In this document: positions 6,174-6,309 of the stretch, in pieces
Layout of the letters: every line of letters begins with the position of its first letter
How positions within the stretch are numbered: the first letter of the stretch is position 1
Program-made: the position numbers and the translations under genes
Assembly (NCBI GenBank): GCA_031269635.1
Contig: JAISYY010000277.1
Span: 1-6,309, forward strand
Source of the DNA: Tannerella sp.
Lineage (GTDB): Bacteria > Bacteroidota > Bacteroidia > Bacteroidales > Tannerellaceae
Direction of reading: 5' to 3'
Length of the DNA stretch: 6,309 bases
The notes under the pieces: model-generated
The model's database searches: none
What the model was told of the DNA's origin: nothing
Seen by the model: the letters and a program-made list of their open reading frames with translations, nothing else

Positions 6174-6309
6174 ATGGAAACAAAAGTATTCAAACGTTTG
6201 CCTTATGGTATTTCCGATTTTAAAAGGATCATCAACGAGAATTACGCATACGTGGACAAAACGCGGTATATCGAAATGCTGGAAAACGAAACCAATCCGA
6301 GCCAGTTCT
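6174..6309 (+). CDS. AAA-ATPase-like / PD-(D/E)XK-type protein, N-terminal fragment
   Basis: Only 45 residues are present before the right edge: METKVFKRLPYGISDFKRII and onward to NPSQF. The opening (K-x-LPYGISDF, then NYAYVDKTRYIEMLE) is the hallmark N-terminus of the AAA-ATPase-like family (Pfam AAA-ATPase_like, PF09820). In full-length members it precedes a P-loop ATPase core, and a PD-(D/E)XK nuclease-like domain (DUF1703 type) often lies at the C-terminus, for a total of roughly 500-600 residues. The family is highly multiplied in Bacteroidota and its role is unproven. The Walker motifs would lie beyond the window. The start is the first ATG after a -7 box, with no SD. Confidence 0.85.
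   Translation, partial: METKVFKRLPYGISDFKRIINENYAYVDKTRYIEMLENETNPSQF

Overview
This 6.3 kb window looks like a chromosomal piece of a Bacteroidota genome, most likely order Bacteroidales. The reasons are upstream regions carrying the phylum's TAnnTTTG -7 promoter box, start codons preceded by A/T-rich leaders without a Shine-Dalgarno sequence, a lipoprotein GH78 rhamnosidase of the Bacteroides type, an RF2 of the Bacteroides sequence type, and a protein of the AAA-ATPase-like family that is abundant in this phylum. I see no tRNA, rRNA, CRISPR array, insertion sequence or phage gene.

Layout from left to right. Positions 1-2684 (minus) hold nearly all of a GH78 alpha-L-rhamnosidase lipoprotein; only its last few residues run off the left edge. 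Positions 2685-3121 are a divergent intergenic region. It holds a candidate promoter for the rhamnosidase, a degenerate 21-bp tandem repeat of six units, and a candidate promoter plus a perfect palindrome in front of the next gene. Positions 3122-4765 (plus) hold a 547-residue polytopic membrane protein: an N-terminal DUF805 domain, about six further membrane segments, and an uncharacterised soluble tail with two apparently related modules. Positions 4767-5886 (minus) hold prfB (peptide chain release factor 2), which must be read with a +1 frameshift at a CTT TGA C site. Positions 5887-6173 carry the divergent promoters of prfB and the last gene. That gene starts at 6174 (plus) and encodes an AAA-ATPase-like/PD-(D/E)XK-type protein, of which only the first 45 residues are present.

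The genes do not form one operon: orientations are minus, plus, minus, plus. The DUF805 gene and prfB converge with one base between their stop codons. Functions are unrelated: pectin or glycoside sugar release, an unknown membrane function, translation termination, and a putative ATPase.

The items most worth a second look are the prfB recoding site, which has an AGGGGG element in a phylum that mostly ignores Shine-Dalgarno sequences; the DUF805 fusion with its duplicated tail module; the 21-bp repeat with a seven-residue periodicity; and the palindrome over the DUF805 gene promoter. I found no convincing new multi-gene system.
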